Source of the DNA: Saccharum officinarum
Taxonomy: Eukaryota; Streptophyta; Magnoliopsida; Poales; Poaceae
DNA length: 64,000 nt
Reading direction: 5' to 3'
Assembly (NCBI GenBank): GCA_020631735.1
Contig: CM036223.1
Coordinates: 13,951,356 to 14,015,355, forward strand
Part shown: piece by piece, positions 25,633 to 37,650 of the stretch
Layout of the letters: each line of letters begins with the position of its first letter
Position numbering within the stretch: the first letter of the stretch is position 1
Notes under the pieces: model-generated
The model's input: the letters and a program-made list of their open reading frames with translations, nothing else
Told to the model about the DNA's origin: nothing
The model's database searches: none
Made by a program: the position numbers and the translations under genes

Positions 25633-26199
25633 AACACATGAACAGAGGGATTTGATTTTGCTTAACCTGGAAAATTATAGGCTCGGCATTAGTATTCTAG
25701 AAAAACAAATTGCAGATGCAGATATACATGTAGATTTAGAAAAGAAAATGTAATATAGAGAGAATCACAAATACTTAAGACTTCCAGAACAAATTAAAAA
25801 GGATCATTCAAACCTTAGAACAGCAAGATGTGAGATTACAATCACACAGGCTAGAGCTGCCAGTGCCAAAACCCCAAAGATTCCATCATATCCAGTGTCT
25901 TATTTAACTTTGGTACAACACTCACAACACAAATGAAATCCTCGTCATATCCAAGAAGACTAGAAACCATGCCGACATAATTAATTAAGTAAACATAAAA
26001 CGTTTTGACCACAGTATTTAGTTTACAAAATTAAACTAGAGAAGGCATCATCATCGTACTTGCATAATAGTCTGCTACAAAATAAAATATAAAGGGTGGA
26101 AACCTGACTTTTAGACCTCAATATAAGAATCAGAAAATTTTATAGCTTTGGTGATGGCAGTAACTGGGCTGGTAAGTAATGATAGAGCATAGGATTATC

Positions 26200-26913
26200 C
26201 AAAGTTTCGCTAGGCGGCAGGCGGAATCTAGGCGCTGACCCCTAGCCTAGGGAGTAATCGGGATTAATCGCGCCTAGGCGTTCCTAGGCGTTTTGTGTAT
26301 ATACTAATATACATGTATTATCTTCTAAAGAAAAAATAAACAGCTGAATAGTGGGTCTAGATAGATAGAAAGGCTGGCCTAGATAGATAGAAAGGCCCAA
26401 GAGGCAATGGCCCAGCCCATCTCCCACTCAGACTCCAACCCTATCCATCTCTCTGGTTCCAGCCGCACCCGCAGTCCGCAGTCCACACTTGCCCGTCCTC
26501 ATCGCGCCGCCTTCTCCCGCATCAGCCGCCGTCGCCTTCTCCCGCATCCGCCGCCGCTGCCGCCGGTTCCTCTCCCTCTCCGGCATCTCTCTCTCCTCTG
26601 CGCGCCCGCCGCCGCCCGCGCTCGCCGCCGTCCGCACGCGCGGACGCTCCTCCACCCCCACAGGCGCAGCTGCCGGTCCTCTCCCTCTCCGGCATCTTTG
26701 TCTCCTCTTCGCACTCGCCGCCACCCGCGCACGCCCGCTCTCGCAGCCGTCCGCGCACGTCCGAAGCTCCTCCGCCACCAGCAACCTCCACCGGACGCTC
26801 CTCCACCCCCACCGGCGCCGCCGCCGAGCTGCCGCCGCCTAGGGGTCCGCCTACCCCCATAGGCGAGGCGGGCACCCTCCGACTCGCGATTAATCGCGCC
26901 TAGTGGAACTATG
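26200..26913. mobile_element. Non-autonomous hAT-like element with GC-rich cargo
   Basis: Imperfect terminal inverted repeats (CAAAGTTTCGCTAGGCG left; CATAGTTCCACTAGGCG reading in from the right) are flanked by an identical 8-bp duplication GGATTATC (26192-26199, 26914-26921), the hAT signature. Inside each end are TTAATCGCGCC motifs. The centre (about 26430-26850) is strongly GC-rich with CCGCCG runs and two copies of a CTCCTCCACCCCCAC-type segment. It reads as Pro/Arg/Ala-rich in several frames without a domain and may be a captured 5' gene fragment. No transposase. Confidence 0.8.
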
Positions 26914-29900
26914 GGATTATCCCATATGATGAATAGTTCAAAATTCTAACCTTTTGAAAACAACAAAATACTACTCTCTAATGTTTGGTCACCAAGCAGC
27001 TAGAGGATACCTATGTTATGCCAATAATGTACATGCAAGTTGAAGAGAACCTTTATGTATGTCATTATGGTGCCTGGCACTAACAAATTTTAACTTCCGT
27101 AAAGGTTTATTTGCACTCAAATAATGGATGATGAAAGAAACAAAAAAAAAACAACGATCAGAAATGCAGCACGGTCAATTAGAGGATTGGAGAATATTTA
27201 TTGCTGTATTGTTGTTCATGAACAGTATAAAAAGAGGATGTTTGTTTGAAGATAACAAAGAGGCTAGTAGATATATAAATCGATAGTTTGATATTGCACC
27301 ATTAAAAATGATTAAATTTATCAGGCTTTATACAAGATAATTACAAGCAGCATATCAAGGCTGCATTGTCTTCTCTCCAAGTGATAGAAAATACTAGATA
27401 AGCAGCTATAGAATCCATTGATATTAGGATCAAATTACAGATGATATTTTAATAGTTCAGTATCAAGTATAAAATCCTAATACCTAACCTACAAAGACAC
27501 TAGCCTTACAACATTAATTCAGTAAAGCAGTATACACCAGGACTCTGTACAACACCAGGTGAAAGGACCAATTTTAAAAGGCAAAGAACCTATTGACAGC
27601 ATCTGTAACAACAGGAATACAGTAATAGCCAAAGAAGTTGAAACAGTGTGCAACTAAATTATATGGCAGCACTTATCAAACAGTACAGTTCATATTACAT
27701 TCTACTGAACATAAGAAGATTGGCCAGAATCTTCTAATTCTTTACATGGAATGAAAAAGCCCGTCAAACGAGCTTAGTCATGGGAAGAGAACCTAATAAT
27801 AAATTGTACATAATTCTGAAAGGAAATGGACATATAAGGCAGAAAGTATGGCACTAGCTATCAGCTCCAGAAGCCCCAGGAAATATGAAGGCAGGTAGAT
27901 ATAGCACTAGCATTTCAGGTACACACATGCCCATGTATGAATAACAGATGCACACACAAGATTGCTAAAGGTTCCTCCTCGAAATTGTTGTCCTTTTTGT
28001 TCATCTTATGAATAAATGCATCTTGTTTCCAACATCATCAATTCACCTATTTTCAAGTAGCATCTTTCTCCTTCCAACAACATTGAATAGCTATCTGCAA
28101 ATGGCATCCTCTCAGTGTGATCAAAACAATTGTTACTTCATGGGCCAAGCTACCCTCGCCGTAGCCAATTCTACATGGTAAGCCGATTTTTTACTTGGAA
28201 AGGATCTTCAGATCAACTAATTTGATGTGAAACAACTGTTCAAGTTCCTTCTCCCACACTTACGCCAACCTAAATCTACCATCATGCTGCTCCAGCCAAT
28301 ATTTCCACAAACCTCAATATTTCTCTCCCTATTAAGTTAACAGTGGGCCATGAAACTACCCTTCTTGCCTTTATATTTGATGAACTTCACCATACAACCA
28401 CCAATGGGCTAAAAGTTCTAGGTGGTAGATGCTAAGAGTGGCACTGGTCCACCTTTTCCAGTCCTCAGAATGATATGAAGTTAGCAGCAATTGGCTCTTC
28501 CAAAAACTCACAACCGGAGGGCCTCTCTTGTCTCTTGGGCTGTTAAAAGGCTGTTACAATCTTGTAAGAGAAGCCACCATCTCAATCTAAGGGCAAAAGA
28601 AGTCCAACAGTGATGTTGAACATATGCTCTTACTGAGGACAAATAGTCCTCACAAGGCATATGGACAAACTGGATCAGCTCTCCAATTTACCAGAGCAGA
28701 TTCATCGCTTAACACTGAAAAGACTAATCAAGGAGCCCAAATTTTGCCCATTTGTTTGACCTTTAATGAGAGCTTGATTTTGGCACATCAAGATGTCAAA
28801 CAAGAAAAGAAACTCCATTTTTTAGTGCAGTGTTCAAATAGTACCTGCAATGTCATTAGTCGAACAATTCAAATGATCGAAGTAATAAATGCAAATATCT
28901 GAAAAGACTGAGAGCTAGATAATTCTCCAGAAGAACTTCCAAGGTTTAGTTGGACCATGGAAGAGCTAGAGAGAAGGAAATGCTCATATCAAGCTAGGGG
29001 GTGAATGTATTTTTTCCCCAAAAAAAGGAGTGAATGTGGTACCCAATGAATTAAAGTTCTCATCATGACTTCATAGCTTACTCACCGCCACAAATATGTA
29101 ACTACAATATTCTGAAACTATCACTAACCTGAGTACCTGAATTCGTTGAAACGACAATTCCTCACCCAACCTAAAGCCCGTGATTGCCCCAAATTGGAGT
29201 CAAACAAATAACATAATCAATTCATGTCCCCAAAGATCGAACTCCAACTCTAATAAGCCTTATACATCTGCTTTCAAGAAGGTGACTATTGCGGAGGCCA
29301 GATCTCACTAAACCTGCATTCCCATAAGAAATAACGTTTTTTTTGTGCCATTTCTGATAAAATAGAACACTGTATAATATAGTCTTTAAATACCAATAAA
29401 GATACCTGAAGACGCAGAAGACACGTCGGTGTTTGAATTTCATGCATTACCATCAAAGCAAAGGACAACAGTGTTGTACCTTTAACAGATTCAATGCTTC
29501 TTCTTCTAAAGAAAAACTGAGTGTAGAACTTATATGTTCTATGTCTGATGGAATTTAGATATTTCCAATATGGATTGAAGCATCAAAGGGCACCTTCAAT
29601 AATTTAATGGCTGTAGGAGTGTCACAGGGAGAAGGTACATTTGAAGTCTGAGATATAGCACAAGTCATGCATATGATATTTTTTTTTCTTGTGAACAAAG
29701 ATATTAAGAGATTGCATAACCTGAAATTCTAGTGCATTGCTTTTAAATTATGAGAAAGTGTGTTAAACAAAATGATAAATCCTGGCATCAAAGATTGACA
29801 AATGGAGATAAACAAGATTCAGATCTGTAGTATGGATACATATTTGTTGGCTTCTGCTACCAGCTAATAAACAATAAGGGGGATACAGAAAAGAATTACC

Positions 29901-30150
29901 CACTCATAAGCTTCAAAGGTCAAAAGCATCAGTCATGAATGCACTCCAAGGTGGATTGGAGTTCCTAAGCTACAGAGTAAGTAAATTGGGACAGGAAACA
30001 TGATTCCTCACACTGCTAGACAGCCAATTAGTCATCCATACCGTCAGAGAGCTTGAATTGAAGAGGTGGATATAGATATAAGCTGAACCATAGTAACATA
30101 ATTTTGAAATTGGAGAATGGTCAATTCACAGAAGGGACATAAAAGAGGCA

Positions 30151-30730
30151 CAATAGTGCTGGACTGCCGAACATCATGCTAAAAGAGCTCTGCCTCACCC
30201 TCAACGCTGCCCGCTTTGTGATCAAGCTGAGGAAACGATTGACCATCTACTGATCTCATGTGTCTTCTCTCAGCAAGTGTGGTACAACATTCTACATAAG
30301 ATCAGCCTGCAGGACCTCTCCCCCCAGCCTGACAACAACTCCTTTGATGCATGGTGGGCAAGCACAAATTCTGGTGTTGATGACCAAACTAAAAAAAGGT
30401 CTCAACTCCATCATCATTCTGGGAGCTTGGTCCATTTGGAATCACCATAGATGGGAGTCAACCGAGCCTAAATAGGGTTTTGGTTTTGGTAAAAGATGAG
30501 TTTCTCCTGTGGAGTTTGACCAGAGCTCGGGGAATTTCCAATCTCCTTGCTCTAGAGCCAGCCAATGCATGAGTTCCTCTCTAGTGGTCTTGGGTCATGT
30601 TTGACAAGTGAGAGAGAGATACACCATTTGATGTAAAAGGATGTGTTTATGTGCGTGGCTGTATGGGGTTTCTATACCCACTCCTTTACTCTTCATGATA
30701 CGCAGCTCTCCTGAGTGTTCAAGAAAAAAA
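30151..30730 (+). mobile_element. 5'-truncated LINE insertion
   Basis: A 580-bp piece encodes the end of a non-LTR polyprotein: a zinc-binding reverse-transcriptase domain reading PHPQRCPLCDQAEETIDHLL followed by VWYN, interrupted by frame changes. It ends in an A-rich tail (AAGAAAAAAA). It is bracketed by an exact 14-bp duplication ACATAAAAGAGGCA at 30137-30150 and 30731-30744, the hallmark of target-primed reverse transcription with 5' truncation. It lies opposite to the host RING-H2 gene. Confidence 0.9.
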
Positions 30731-31518
30731 ACATAAAAGAGGCAATGATCAAAACTGATGATAACAAGGAGATAGCCAAGACACGTTGATATATGTTGAT
30801 CACCTGGTAGTAGGGATTGTTCGACACACCCAACCATGACCATAGCACAAAACAAGTTTCGGTACTGCAATTCACAACGATCAGGAGCATTCCCCATCTA
30901 CAGAGGCTGTGTTTCCCGGCCTAAATGACATAACTCAAAAGCCCAGCCTAACCAAGTCAGACCTATGACCTGTCTGTAGAAGGTGGAGTTTAGTGATGGA
31001 TTTGGGTAACAATCAATTCACTGAAAATACACAAGAGGCTGAAATGTGGAGGTTATATTCCTTTTACGGAGAGAACAGGGGTTTGGTGATAGAGATGAAG
31101 CGGACAGCTAGAATACAAATAAGACAATATGAGCTGAAGCGAAGGGGCCACCGCGGACAAGGAGATTCGGGGGCACTTCCATGTCACAGCAACCACCACA
31201 ATTCCCCGCGCAGAATCGATGCACCGAGCCGCTGAAATCGCACCAGTCCGGGTAATTAAGACGGCGACGAGCGATCAGCGACCCCAAATCCCCTCATTAC
31301 TTTGACCGCGACCCAGCAGGGCGAACCCCAACCTAGCGCACCGATCCTATAACTCACCCTAAAATCCACGAGCACCCACCCAATAACTCACCCGCACACA
31401 GGGCGGGTTGTACCAAAAAAAAAAAGGCCGATCAAACCACACAGTGCCGCTGCCGTCGAATGCATACGAGTATCACGCGGATTAAGCGGGGGCTGGGGGC
31501 CGAATCGGAGGGGTATAC

Positions 31519-31680
31519 CTTCGCGGACGGCCGATCGTCGGCTCGAATCGGCGCTCCCCCACCGGGATCGGAGCGGGAGGGCTCCGGGCTCCGGCCTTCT
31601 TCGCGCGAGCACGCAACCGCCCTCGAGAGAGCGGAGGAATTGTTCCTGTTGATGACGCTTCTTCCGGGGGAAAGGAAGGG
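31519..31680 (-). other. Putative 5'-UTR exon of the RING-H2 gene
   Basis: A GC-rich block between the TATA box at 31706-31713 and the donor-like site at 31518. No coding potential is claimed. Transcript evidence would be decisive. Confidence 0.4.
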
Positions 31681-31705
31681 AATGGGGGCGGGGAGGCGGG
31701 GGGCT

Positions 31706-31713
31706 TATTTATA
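31706..31713 (-). promoter_or_regulatory. TATA box, probably for the RING-H2 gene
   Basis: Minus-strand TATAAATA in a GC-rich context, about 30 bp upstream of the proposed first exon. Confidence 0.5.
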
Positions 31714-32086
31714 AGGCGGAGCTGGAGGTGCGGGATTGGGGGCTGTGGGCCTGGGACGGACGGCGGGCCCGTCGATCAGTGACACGTGGGTGCATTTTCG
31801 GTGCTCTTCTGATGAGATGAGATTTTCAAAAGGCGGCAAAGCTATGCGTCTTTTAGGTCGGGACTGGGGGGCCCACGTCAGAATGGCACGGTGGGACCGC
31901 GACCGTGCCGCACCGGACACGGCCAACGGGCCTCGGCGGCGGTCTCTGTGAGAAGGAAGACCATGGCGGCACGTTCCTTGTGCTCTTGGTATTCTTTCAC
32001 GTTTCTCTCTTTGGAAGGTTGTGTGTTGTCTCCCTGCCTAATTTGTCGTCCTTGCATACTGTTATAGTACTACGGAGTATTTCTTA

Positions 32087-32311
32087 GGGCGTGTTTAGAT
32101 TGCAATTTTTTTGAAAATTCCTGTAGCACTTTCGTTGTTATTTAATAAAATTTGTTCAACCATGGATTAACTAGGCTCAAAAGATTCGTCTCGACATTTA
32201 CAGACATGTTGTATAATTAGTTATTTTTTCTCTACATTTAATGCTCCATGCATGTGTCGAAAGATTCGATGTGACGGCTACTGTAGCACTTTTTTGAGAA
32301 CTAAACAGGGC
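32087..32311. mobile_element. Tourist-like MITE, copy 1
   Basis: Ends GGGCGTGTTTAGAT and AACTAAACAGGGC are inverted, flanked by TTA on both sides (32084-32086, 32312-32314). The interior shares the CTGTAGCACTTT and ATCGAAT/TCGACACATGCATG blocks with the copies at 32618 and 54536. Confidence 0.8.
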
Positions 32312-32617
32312 TTATTCCGTTCACTGATCTGTCGAGCAAAGAGTGACATTTCGTTTTTTTATCCGTATAAACTTGATTAAACTTAAACACAAAATTACTT
32401 GCCGGATCACAAGCGGTTTCTGATCTAACGAAGTGCAAGCTCTTCTTGATGTTGTTTGGGTGGAACGACATCTTAATTAGACAAGGAGAACAAGTAAATT
32501 GTACATCGGGAACACATTGTGGGCTAAATCAAATGTTGTCCATGTGGAATAAAATTCTAGAAAGGGGAACAAATAAGAGCACGTGCAATAAGACATGTCA
32601 GCTTGTCTTATAGCTAA

Positions 32618-32859
32618 GGGCTTGTTTAGTTCCCAGGAAATTTTGCAAAATTTTTCAGATTCCCCGTCACATCGAATTTTTGAACACATGCATGAAACAT
32701 TAAATATAGATAAAAAATAAAACTAATTATACAGTTTAGACGAAATGGACGAGACGAATCTTTTAAGCCTAATTAAACCATGATTGGACACTAATTGTCA
32801 AATAACAACGAAAATGGCTACAGTGCTATTTTTCCAAATTTTTTCAACTAAACCGGCCC
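32618..32859. mobile_element. Tourist-like MITE, copy 2
   Basis: 242 bp, left GGGCTTGTTTAGTTCCC, right CAACTAAACCGGCCC, with TAA on both sides (32615-32617, 32860-32862). Contains the CACATCGAATTTTTGAACACATGCATG block in the opposite orientation to copy 1. Confidence 0.8.
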
Positions 32860-33041
32860 TAAAACAGCTCATTAAAATCTGACATGAAAAAGAGAGAAAG
32901 GAAGAGAGAAGAAAACGGTCGATGCATCGTCAACCGGCTGAACGCAGCTCCCAATGCACAAGAGCATCGCTTCCAGCAGCAAGGCCATAGTATCCACGGG
33001 ACAAAAGAGTTAAATGCAAGTGACCCCACTCAAATAAAATA

Positions 33042-33132
33042 CTCCCTCTGTCTCTAAATGTTTGTCTCTAGAAAACCGTGTTTCCCTCACAGACACGCAT
33101 TCCAGACGACTAACATTAAGGGACGGAGTAGT
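33042..33132. mobile_element. Stowaway-like remnant
   Basis: ACTCCCTCTGTCTCTAAATG at the left and AAGGGACGGAGTAGT at the right are partly inverted. Only about 90 bp remain. Confidence 0.45.
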
Positions 33133-33418
33133 AGCTTACTTTAGAAATGATAATGAGACTAATTGTTGTACAAATCGGTTGTAAATGTAGTCTCCAAATG
33201 ACCTGGCTTGTCTATAAGACAAGCTTATTGGGCTTGCCTTAATGTGTACGTCTCGAAGAAAGCATGCAATTTAATGGGAGTGTGGAACTAAAAGCTTTAT
33301 ATATGTACAACTTAAAAAAAAATACACACCTCAAATGATCATGCATTTCAGGTGGAACAAAAATTCATTCAAGGAGAGTAAATTTGTACACCTAGAATGC
33401 AATGCAGGTGATGATTAA

Positions 33419-33699
33419 GGGTTTGTTTAGTAGAGCTCTATCTAATTCTAATTTCTTTGAAGTTGATTCTCTAATGGAAGTGGTTCTATGGTTGAAAGAG
33501 ATTATTTTTTATTCTTTAGCATATACTCAAAATCACAATGACGAATCACTTCACAGAATCAAGAGAAACTATTTTTTTCAGCTCTAGAGAATTACTTCAT
33601 GTAATGAGTAAAGAATTACTTCTCTATGAAAAACTGTTTGGAAGAGCTTTTGCTGGATTTAACATAGAATTAGCTTTGAGTGTGTTGCCAAACACGACC
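33419..33699. mobile_element. MITE with TAA duplication
   Basis: Left GGGTTTGTTTAGTAGAGC, right CCAAACACGACC, loosely inverted and flanked by TAA (33416-33418, 33700-33702). AT-rich, non-coding, 281 bp. Confidence 0.6.
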
Positions 33700-33852
33700 T
33701 AAACTAAACGAAAAGGGGCACCCAAGTTGAGTGCAGGGAAAAGCCGGAAACGAGAATTTAGCTCTCAAATCAGACGAGCCGGCACACCATGGTGGAAACG
33801 GTGGAACCTGAAAGACAGTGTAGTGGGCTAGGAGGAGTAGAGTAGTAGCTTA

Positions 33853-34206
33853 GAGCAACTCCAACAGTTTTGCAAATGGACTTTGCATTCCTGTTTTTGC
33901 AAAAAAGTCTACAAAACTTCTATCCAACGGTTTGGCAAATGGGCTTTGCATTTTTGTTAACTTGGCAAAATCCTGGGATGAATTGGCATATATGCAAGCT
34001 CGCGACCGGCTTGGCATTCCGTCTCACGCACTACTCCCGCGTGCGTTCTTCCCTCCCGCGCCGCCGGGTTTCCTTTTTTGGATTTTGGCAAGTCAATTTT
34101 GCCAAACCGTTGGAGATAACATTTTTTTCTCCTCCCCATATTGATTTGAGAGTTGGCAAACTCCATCTTTTGCCAAACAAAAAATGCAAAACCGTTGGAG
34201 TTGCTC
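33853..34206. mobile_element. Tourist-like MITE with GAGCAACTCCAAC ends
   Basis: Left GAGCAACTCCAACAGTTTTG and right CAAAACCGTTGGAGTTGCTC are near-perfect inverted repeats flanked by TTA (33850-33852, 34207-34209). Length 354 bp. It contains internal repeats of a TTTGCAAATGG-like motif. The 160-codon frame across it has no domain and is not called as a gene. Confidence 0.85.
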
Positions 34207-34417
34207 TTACTGGCCCACGCCCATTCCTGCTTTGCTCCAGGTCTGGCCCAATAGCCACTCCACCAAGGCTCCAATGCCCCAATGGCGGGCGGCGGAAGGT
34301 TGGCGACGCGGCGCGGCCAAATTCCGACGTGATAATAGATTCGTCTAATTAGTCACCATTTATATAATTAGTTTTAAAATTAATTAATATTTAGTCCTTC
34401 GAAATTGCATCCAAATA

Positions 34418-34771
34418 GGCAAGTATATTAGTGTTGTCTCATAGGTGGTCTCATATAGTGCTACGTAATTTTAAGACGACTTAATAAACACCATATACAA
34501 TGTTTGTTTTTAAGTTGTCTCGTAGTAAATCACAATTCCTTAATATATGTATAGAATAAAAGTAAACTTGTGAGTTGTATGGCAACAAGAACTCGTTCAA
34601 TGGTACAATAGTTGTCTCATAGTCCTAAATCTTAACTCATGATGTGGTTGTTTTGCAAAACAACGGTCTCTTTCTCTCTCACCTCTCTCTTTCCTCTACG
34701 TAAGCAAAAATCCTACGTGGCATTGCATGAGACGGAATATGAGACTACTGACATATAGCAATGTACTTGCC
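34418..34771. mobile_element. MITE-like element with GGCAAGTA ends
   Basis: Left GGCAAGTATATTAGTG is inverted at the right (TACTTGCC ends 34771), with inner TCTCATA/ATGAGAC blocks also inverted. About 354 bp. No clear target duplication. Confidence 0.5.
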
Positions 34772-35020
34772 ATGCTAACTTTTAGCAGTTGAGGACCAAA
34801 CAAGCTCTAATTAATTTTATGTTGTGAGTTTTGGTCGAAGGCTATTTTATTATTGAGTAAAGTACGCTAGCGGTCCTTAAACTTGTTAAGCGTTGTCATC
34901 CCGGTCCCTAAACTATCAAACCAAACGTTTAGGGCAATACTAGCGTCCGAACGGATATCCTAATCATTGGAGGGGGCAAAACGTTTTGGCCTTGCATCCA
35001 TTTATTTAGGGCAGTACTAG

Positions 35021-35370
35021 TGAAAGGTCCTAGTATGGCTAGAGGGGGGTGAATAGCCTAATAAAAAATCTACAAGATCACTAGAGCAAAATATTAATAA
35101 CACAAATGACGATAAAGCGGTTTTTGCTCTAGCTCTAATTGTTAGGCAAGCCACCTATTGCAACTCTAATAATTATAGTCTCTATGGCACGCAAAATCTA
35201 TGTCTCTACTCTAACTAATTAGAGAGCTAGCAAGATAAATAAATTACTCTAAGTTACTCTACTTGCTACTCTACCACAAGATATATTGCAAGTATGAAAG
35301 AGAGGGGAAATTGACTTTTATACCAACGGTGAAGAGTAGAGGATGTTGCCAATCACCAAATAAATAATCC

Positions 35371-35450
<80 letters not shown>

Positions 35451-37650
35451 ATCAATCAATCCAATGCACCGGAAGATAAAGAGATGACACAATTGATTTT
35501 TCTCCCGAGGTTCACTTGCTTGCCGGCAAGCTAGTCCCCGTTGTATCGACCAACACCTTGGTGGTTCCTCGGTAGAGGCCCTCAAGCCACGCCCCGCAAG
35601 GCACCGCAAGAACCCACACACAAGTGCGGTAACTCAACGACACGAGCAATCACTAGAGTTGGAATTAGGCACTCCGCCGGGGAATCACAACAACCCCTCA
35701 CAAAATCACCTTGATTGGGGGCAGACACAATCACCAAATCCCCTCACCAATCAATCCAACACCAACCGTCTAGGTGACGGCAATCACCAAGAGTAATAAG
35801 AAATCAACAATTGCAATCACCACCTAGTGCCACGAAATTGAATCACAAATGCATGCACTAGGGTTTCCCCAAACCTCCTCTCAAGAACAAGCACCAACCA
35901 TGGAAATGGAGAGGAGAGGGAGAGGATCTTCTTGGAGCTCTCAAATCGATCTCTAGAGCTTGCTCTCTCACTTGATTGGGGGCTCAAATCAAAGGAGAGA
36001 GAGAGGAGAGGATGAGAGCTTTTCTTCTCTTGAGTGTTCTTGAGAGTATGAGCAAAAGAGAAGAATGAGTGAGTGAGAGAGTGTGAGGGGGAGGAAGGCA
36101 AGGGGTGCTTTACCCCTTCGGCCAGGCAGCCAGAGAAGACCTCCCAGTGCCCACGCTACTCACCAAGCCAAACGGTCACTAGAAGTACACCCAAGAGGCT
36201 GACGCACGGGCCCCATGCTCCAACGGACGAACGACCACAGCAGGCTCTCTTACATGTGCAGGGCACGCGCGCGCACACGCTCTCCACGGGAAACGGTCGA
36301 CCAAACCGGCCAACCAAAGCCAGCCACGCACTCCCCTGGTCCGCACGCTGTCTCTCATGCACCAACGAAAAGACGACAACGCACAAGGCCGCAGCGGCGG
36401 GCACGCCTTTCTCAGTCCACATGCAAGGGAAGCCAGTGCCAGGGTGACAACGCACTTGCCTTCTCCCTCTCACGAAGTCAAAAAAAAAAATAGCACAGTA
36501 ACAGTGGGAGCCCTCTCTATTACAGGTTGCATGCAAGGCCAGCCAATGTGTGGTAGACAACGCACATGCATTTGCCCCCCACGAAGTCAGCTCTCCTGGC
36601 CAAGCACGCAAGCACGGCTCCCTCCTATTTCTAGCTGATGACATGTAGGCCGGGTCCCACGCTTCTCCAAACAAAACAAATGAGCAAGCATGCAAGGCCT
36701 TCTTTCTCTTTTCTTTTCTCTCGTAAAACAAAGCACCGAGAAATGGCCCTCCTGCCTATAATTAGTACATGCAAAATGCCGGCCTCCATTTCTCTTATGC
36801 ATGCACGCCACGGAGTGGTCATTAGACCAAAAAAAACTTTACTTCTCACACACGAGACAAGAGTGAGAGCATGCATCTGTTCATAAATAGAGCGGGTCCC
36901 ACAACTATAATTAGTAGTAGCACAGGTGCTTGCTATGACCATGGACAATTTTCTCTTTCTCGTGCACGAATAGGAACCAGGGGCCCAGAACTCCCTCTCT
37001 CCAACCACAGCGCCCCATCCCAAATTCCAGTTCGGCATGGCAATATTTCCAACCGGACCTGCTCTGTTAGAACGCGAAAGGAAGAGGTAGCTCCTCAACC
37101 AACAGAGAGCCCCTTCCCGGAAATATGTCCGAGTGAACCGGAAATTCAGACAGCAGCTAGTGTTTTCATTTTTCATCCCCTAAGTCATTTCTAACTCCGT
37201 CAAAATATCCCAAAATATTATATACTTGGAGTTATCTTTTCACAAATAATTTTTAGGGATTATTCTCATTCATCTCACCACGTCACTAAGCGTAATTAGT
37301 ATATGCAAAATAGACACACTTAGTGGCACTAGATAACCATTGCAATTAAAGATCTCCCCTCTTTATAGTACGGTTATCTATTCTAAATCACTCACACCCT
37401 CTATGGTGTCTTGAGTGTAAACCTAAAATGGCCCTATAAATTATACCTTTGTGTTGAGCCCATTTTTATTTTTCTCTTTCTTCTTTTCCAAGCATGAGCA
37501 CTTGATCAATCTTTTGGACCATCTCCATCATCATGATGCATCATCTAGCTCCATCACTTGGATCGAACCACCTTGTCTAATTCAACCACTTAGCGCAAAG
37601 GTTAGTTCTAGGTTGTCATTAATTATCCAAAACCAAAGATGGAGCTTTCA
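35021..37650 (-). repeat. 3' LTR of the copia element
   Basis: Begins TGAAAGGTCC and ends GGAGCTTTCA on the plus strand. Contains a long (AT)n tract at about 35374-35448. Reading frames of up to 191 codons occur in both LTRs and are not regarded as genes. Confidence 0.92.
35374..35448. repeat. (AT)n microsatellite in the copia 3' LTR
   Basis: About 75 bp of uninterrupted AT dinucleotides. The matching tract in the other LTR is about 50 bp. Confidence 0.95.

Larger units (their letters stand above)
25633..31518 (-). other. Probable 5.9-kb 5'-UTR intron of the RING-H2 gene
   Basis: On the minus strand a donor-like CGAAG|GTATACC sits at 31519/31518, just inside a GC-rich block below a TATA box. 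An acceptor TTTTCCAG|GTTAAGC lies at 25667/25666, 34 bases upstream of the ATG. No coding gene is apparent between them. The interval holds a hAT-like element (26200-26913) and a truncated LINE (30151-30730). The remainder (26914-30136) is AT-rich; 28140-28600 has interrupted minus-strand reading frames that I cannot assign. Confidence 0.5.

Noticed and set aside
26407..26862. 151-codon Pro/Arg-rich frame
   Set aside because: Inside the hAT-like element; overlapping open frames on both strands reflect GC composition.
33870..34352. 160-codon plus-strand frame
   Set aside because: Mostly within a Tourist-like MITE; no domain and it crosses the element boundary.
36156..36731. 191-codon minus-strand frame in the copia 3' LTR, partly repeated at 45201-45750
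   Set aside because: Lies inside the LTR, is broken differently in the two copies, and has no recognised domain.
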